This document shows positions 61,219-64,000 of a DNA stretch of 64,000 nt, in pieces. Below the pieces are notes generated by a model that made no database searches, had not been told where the DNA came from, and saw nothing but the letters and a program-made list of their open reading frames with translations. The stretch is from Karalla daura. Its lineage: Eukaryota; Chordata; Actinopteri; Chaetodontiformes; Leiognathidae. Location: positions 11,314,009 through 11,378,008 of the forward strand of contig CM055196.1 in NCBI GenBank assembly GCA_029224185.1. The letters run 5' to 3'. The translations under genes and the position numbers were made by a program. The number at the start of each line of letters is the position of its first letter. Position 1 is the first letter of the stretch.

Positions 61219-63981
61219 TTAAGAGGTCGCGCCGGGGGTCGGGTTGACATTCTGCGTGGCGGCTTGCGGGGCCACCTCTATGATCCGAGGCTTGTCAATG
61301 ATGCGAGCAGTGCGGTTTCCTTTCTCTACAATCCCGATGATCCACGCTTGGTGGCCCTCGCCGTATTTCGGGGACTTGATCTCGGCACAGAAGCGGGCGG
61401 CCTGCTCCCGGGGCAGACAGATGAGCAGGCCTCCTGTGAGAGACAAGAGCGTCCGGTCAGTCAAGAGGCTCAAATGACGGTTTTAATGCTGGCGACGGCT
61501 TAGGTCTCCTGCTGTGAGTGGAACTACCACTCCACATGAGTTCTTTTAGGAGGATTATGGCTAGTAATGAAATAACATTCACACGCATGTTTTCCTTTGT
61601 TCTTTTTATCACCTGAAAATGAGAATCTTTGTGTTTTGTCGTATGGTAGATGGAGATTTTATGCTCTACAAAAAGGCAGCATACAACTAAGCGATACGGG
61701 GTCATGAACCCCTGACCTTTGGGTTACAATCTCAGTCCTTCACCACCAGACCACAGCTACCCTTTATTCTATGAACAGTTCAACTTCCATGAACTCTAAA
61801 TGCTAGGACATCCTCGATGCAAATTCCCTCAGCTTCTCTGTTGCTGCAGGCACAGCTGTAACACAGCTGTGCCTGCAGCAACGTAACTCAACCCATTACA
61901 ACAGTTAAATTAGATATTTACTACAGATCAGTTATATTATATTGTAGGTGCCTTGAGCTGTAAAAACATCTAAACCAAGAGAAAGAAACAGAAGTGGTGA
62001 CACAGTAGATTGATGGATGACGCTCAGACCAAGCGCCTTCCATCCAGTTTCCTCCCCCAGACCAGAAACACGCATGTTTAGGTTGATTGAAGACTACATT
62101 GCTCCAGGATTGCGTGTGTGTGTGTGTGTGTGTGATGGTGTGTGTGTGTGTGTGTGTGATGGATGACCCGGCACGCACCTGACGTTTCGGGACAGGTGCC
62201 GTGCATGAGTCCGAACATGTTCCCGCAGGCCTTGGACACGGAGGCCATCTTGCCGAGCACCGGGAGGTTGTGGATGACAAACGACACCTCGCTCCGCTGT
62301 TGCCGCGCCAACGTCTGGGCGTGGCCCAGGATGCCGAAGCCCGTGATGTCGGTGGCCGCGTGAGCGTTGAAGGTGTGCATGAGTCCAGCCGCTGTGGGTG
62401 GGGGAGGGGGGAGGTGGGGGGGGGGGGGGGGGGGGGGGGGGGGGAGAGAGAGAGAGAGAGAGAGACTTAGAGGGCATCTGGTAGATTAACAGCTTCATTA
62501 TGTATGTGCTGCATTGCGTTTCCATTGAGATCTGTCAGTGGGACGAGGGGTGATTCACACGCCATAAATCGTTCCAGACCGTGCAATCTGGCTACTGAGG
62601 AGCGTGATTTAAATGGTTTCCGACGGTAACAGAAACAACATTTATTCAGACAACGTTTAAACTTTCGACTCGGGAGTGGACAAATGTTTCCGTCCGGAGC
62701 GTTTTTCATCTGCCGCTCTGTTAAATGCCAGGGACATTAGTCACTGGGAACATCCATAATTGAAAGCAAACAAAAATGATGGCAGACTCTGATGTCAGTC
62801 AGATTAGATGAAGCCAGTGAAGTTTCTGCATCCACGTCTTTTCTGTTCGAGATGAGGATGTGCTGCAAATATGCTGTTGTCTAAAATCATTTGGCTGGAG
62901 GAGGTGCAGCGCAGCACTACTACTGCCGCCATTCACTGACATCTGATGTAGCTACGTTTATACAACTGAATGTAAGTTTATCTTATATACATTGAGATCT
63001 AGAAAAAGGCTGTGTATGACTCTGATCCTTCTGGGTGAAATATGCATGTTCCCCCCATTTCTAAACAGTCCAAAAACACGCTCATGTTGACTGGAGACTC
63101 TACCCGGCTTCTTGGAGTGAGTGGGAGTGGTGTGTTGGGTGGATGTTGTGTTAGGCTGGTAGGACAACAAATCCATGGTCAAGGTGTTTTTACCTGTCCT
63201 GTTGAGCCGAGCCATGTTCATCATAGCTTCATGATAGGCCAGCTCTACATCTTCTCGCGTTACCACCAATTTGATCTTATTCCACTTTTCAGGCTGAAAA
63301 AGAAAAAAAAATCCATTGTATAATCCATTGTGAAAACAGGAACAAATGTGTTCGGGAGCCAGCAGACACACATACAATATCTAGCCACTGGTGAACTGCA
63401 ACGGCCACTTGTGTTCCTAGAGGCTTGGTCAACACCAACACGTCTCCTGGCACTGCGTTGTCTGGCCTAGGAAACGTCAGACATGGCATCGTCATTATCT
63501 GCTCTGCAACGACTTGATGCTTTTTTGAAAAGGCTGTGACAACGCTGTCTGACAGGGGATCGTTCTCACATGATGAATTCATTGGGCTGGCAGACTGTTG
63601 TGGCGACTCCCCCCATCACCACCCAGGGGTTGAGCACCGTCTGTCCTCCTGTTACCGACGTTCCCGCCTCCTCTGATGCATCCTTGAATCCCTGGATGAT
63701 GAGTGGCATGACTTTGTCTCTCTCCTGTGAAGACATAGGGAGCGACTCAGAGCAAGTGGATGAGAACAGATAAATCTACAGCCACAATAACACCGCTCCC
63801 TTTCTCAAAGAGCTGGGTCTCGTTATGGCTGGTTACATGAAGAGCATGCCTGGTGCATTTACACGTCCCCTACCTTCTCTGACATTTTGTTGCTGACTCC
63901 CAGAAGCATCAACATATTGTCACAGTCCGTCACTCCCATGGCGTACAGGTCACTTAGAACATTGGCACAAGCAATTCTTCC
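61219..63981 (-). CDS. sephs1: Selenophosphate synthetase 1 (SelD family), 3' part
   Basis: Member of the selenide,water dikinase family. Vertebrate SEPHS1 is generally regarded as lacking the selenocysteine of SEPHS2 and as having a redox-related rather than direct selenophosphate role. Six exons are visible, 5' to 3': 63981-63874, 63724-63570, 63466-63376, 63293-63194, 62391-62179, 61433-61219. They encode the C-terminal 293 residues; the N-terminus with the active-site Thr/Cys/Sec position lies beyond the right edge. Motifs are GRIACANVLSDLYAMGVT, GVSNKM, ERDKVMPLIIQGFKDASE, TVLNPWVVMGGVAT, NAVPGDVLVLTKPLGTQ, ATDITGFGILGHAQTLARQQ and FGLMHGTCPETSGGLLIC, ending NVNPTPGATS. Near identity to human SEPHS1 as recalled, especially the tail, excludes SEPHS2. 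Confidence 0.96.
61690..61765 (-). repeat. tRNA-derived SINE head
   Basis: On the minus strand the sequence begins 'gtagctgtggtctggtggtg' and carries 'ggggttcatgacccc', a close match to an RNA polymerase III B box, with an A-box-like segment at the right distance. This is the pattern of tRNA-derived fish SINEs. It does not fold as a clean modern tRNA and lies in a sephs1 intron, so it is read as a SINE fragment, not a tRNA gene. Confidence 0.6.
61840..61882. repeat. Perfect GC-rich hairpin, 20-bp stem, 3-base loop
   Basis: The arm at 61840-61859 (gttgctgcaggcacagctgt) is exactly reverse-complemented at 61863-61882, separated by AAC. It lies in the last intron of sephs1 on the transcribed minus strand. 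The stem is too short and the loop too tight for a standard microRNA precursor. Confidence 0.9.
62035..62110 (+). repeat. Degenerate teleost interspersed repeat, copy 5
   Basis: Reverse-oriented core of the element at 32690-32945: 'ccagtttcctcccccagacc' and 'acgcatgtttaggttgattg' are recognisable. A GT microsatellite follows directly. It lies in a sephs1 intron. Confidence 0.6.
62113..62158. repeat. (GT)n microsatellite
   Basis: Two GT tracts separated by ATG, adjoining the degenerate interspersed repeat. Confidence 0.95.
62400..62465. repeat. Poly-G run followed by (GA)n
   Basis: About 30 consecutive G then about 20 bases of GA on the + strand. On the transcribed minus strand this is a CT then poly-C tract ending just before the acceptor of the sephs1 exon at 62391, so it forms that exon's polypyrimidine tract. 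Confidence 0.95.
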
Positions 63982-64000
63982 CTGCAAAACAGGAATATTA

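Noticed and set aside
61690..61765. Functional tRNA gene on the minus strand
   Set aside because: B-box and A-box-like sequences are present, but no clean cloverleaf with a paired acceptor stem could be drawn. It fits a tRNA-derived SINE fragment.

Overview
The window is vertebrate nuclear DNA, almost certainly from a teleost fish. The genes have many short GT–AG introns. CA, CT and GA microsatellites are frequent, several copies of a common fish interspersed repeat are present, and there is a pair of egg-coat (zona pellucida) genes of the fish secreted type. No bacterial, viral or plasmid features were seen. All exon boundaries were read by eye from splice sites, reading phase and recalled similarity to known families. 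No alignment was run.

Layout, left to right: arsa (+, 858-4572, lysosomal arylsulfatase A); mapk8ip2 (-, 7913-31627, JNK-interacting protein 2), with a decayed progastricsin-like aspartic protease gene on the opposite strand inside its first intron (22537-24997); a ZP3-type egg-coat gene (-, 34142-36117) head to head with a trefoil-bearing ZP1/ZP4-type egg-coat gene (+, 38487-40563); chkb (+, 41719-47852, choline kinase beta); a BTB-BACK-Kelch gene (+, 49788-52358); cpt1b (+, 54530-59285, muscle-type carnitine palmitoyltransferase 1); and the 3' part of sephs1 (-, 61219-63981, running off the right edge).

The backbone arsa / mapk8ip2 / chkb / cpt1b, including relative orientations, matches the ARSA-MAPK8IP2-CHKB-CPT1B block of human 22q13.33. 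The differences are the ZP pair between mapk8ip2 and chkb, the kelch gene between chkb and cpt1b (close neighbours in mammals), and sephs1 beyond cpt1b. Every intact gene splices in phase to a full-length protein: arsa 503 aa, mapk8ip2 1243 aa, ZP3 431 aa, ZPB 423 aa, chkb 430 aa, kelch 538 aa, cpt1b 794 aa.

The most interesting items are the intron-nested progastricsin-like pseudogene, which may bear on stomach or gastric-enzyme loss, and the divergent ZP3/ZPB pair. Each ZP promoter has a TATA box about 70 bp from the start codon and a one-mismatch estrogen-response-like palindrome about 400 bp from it.
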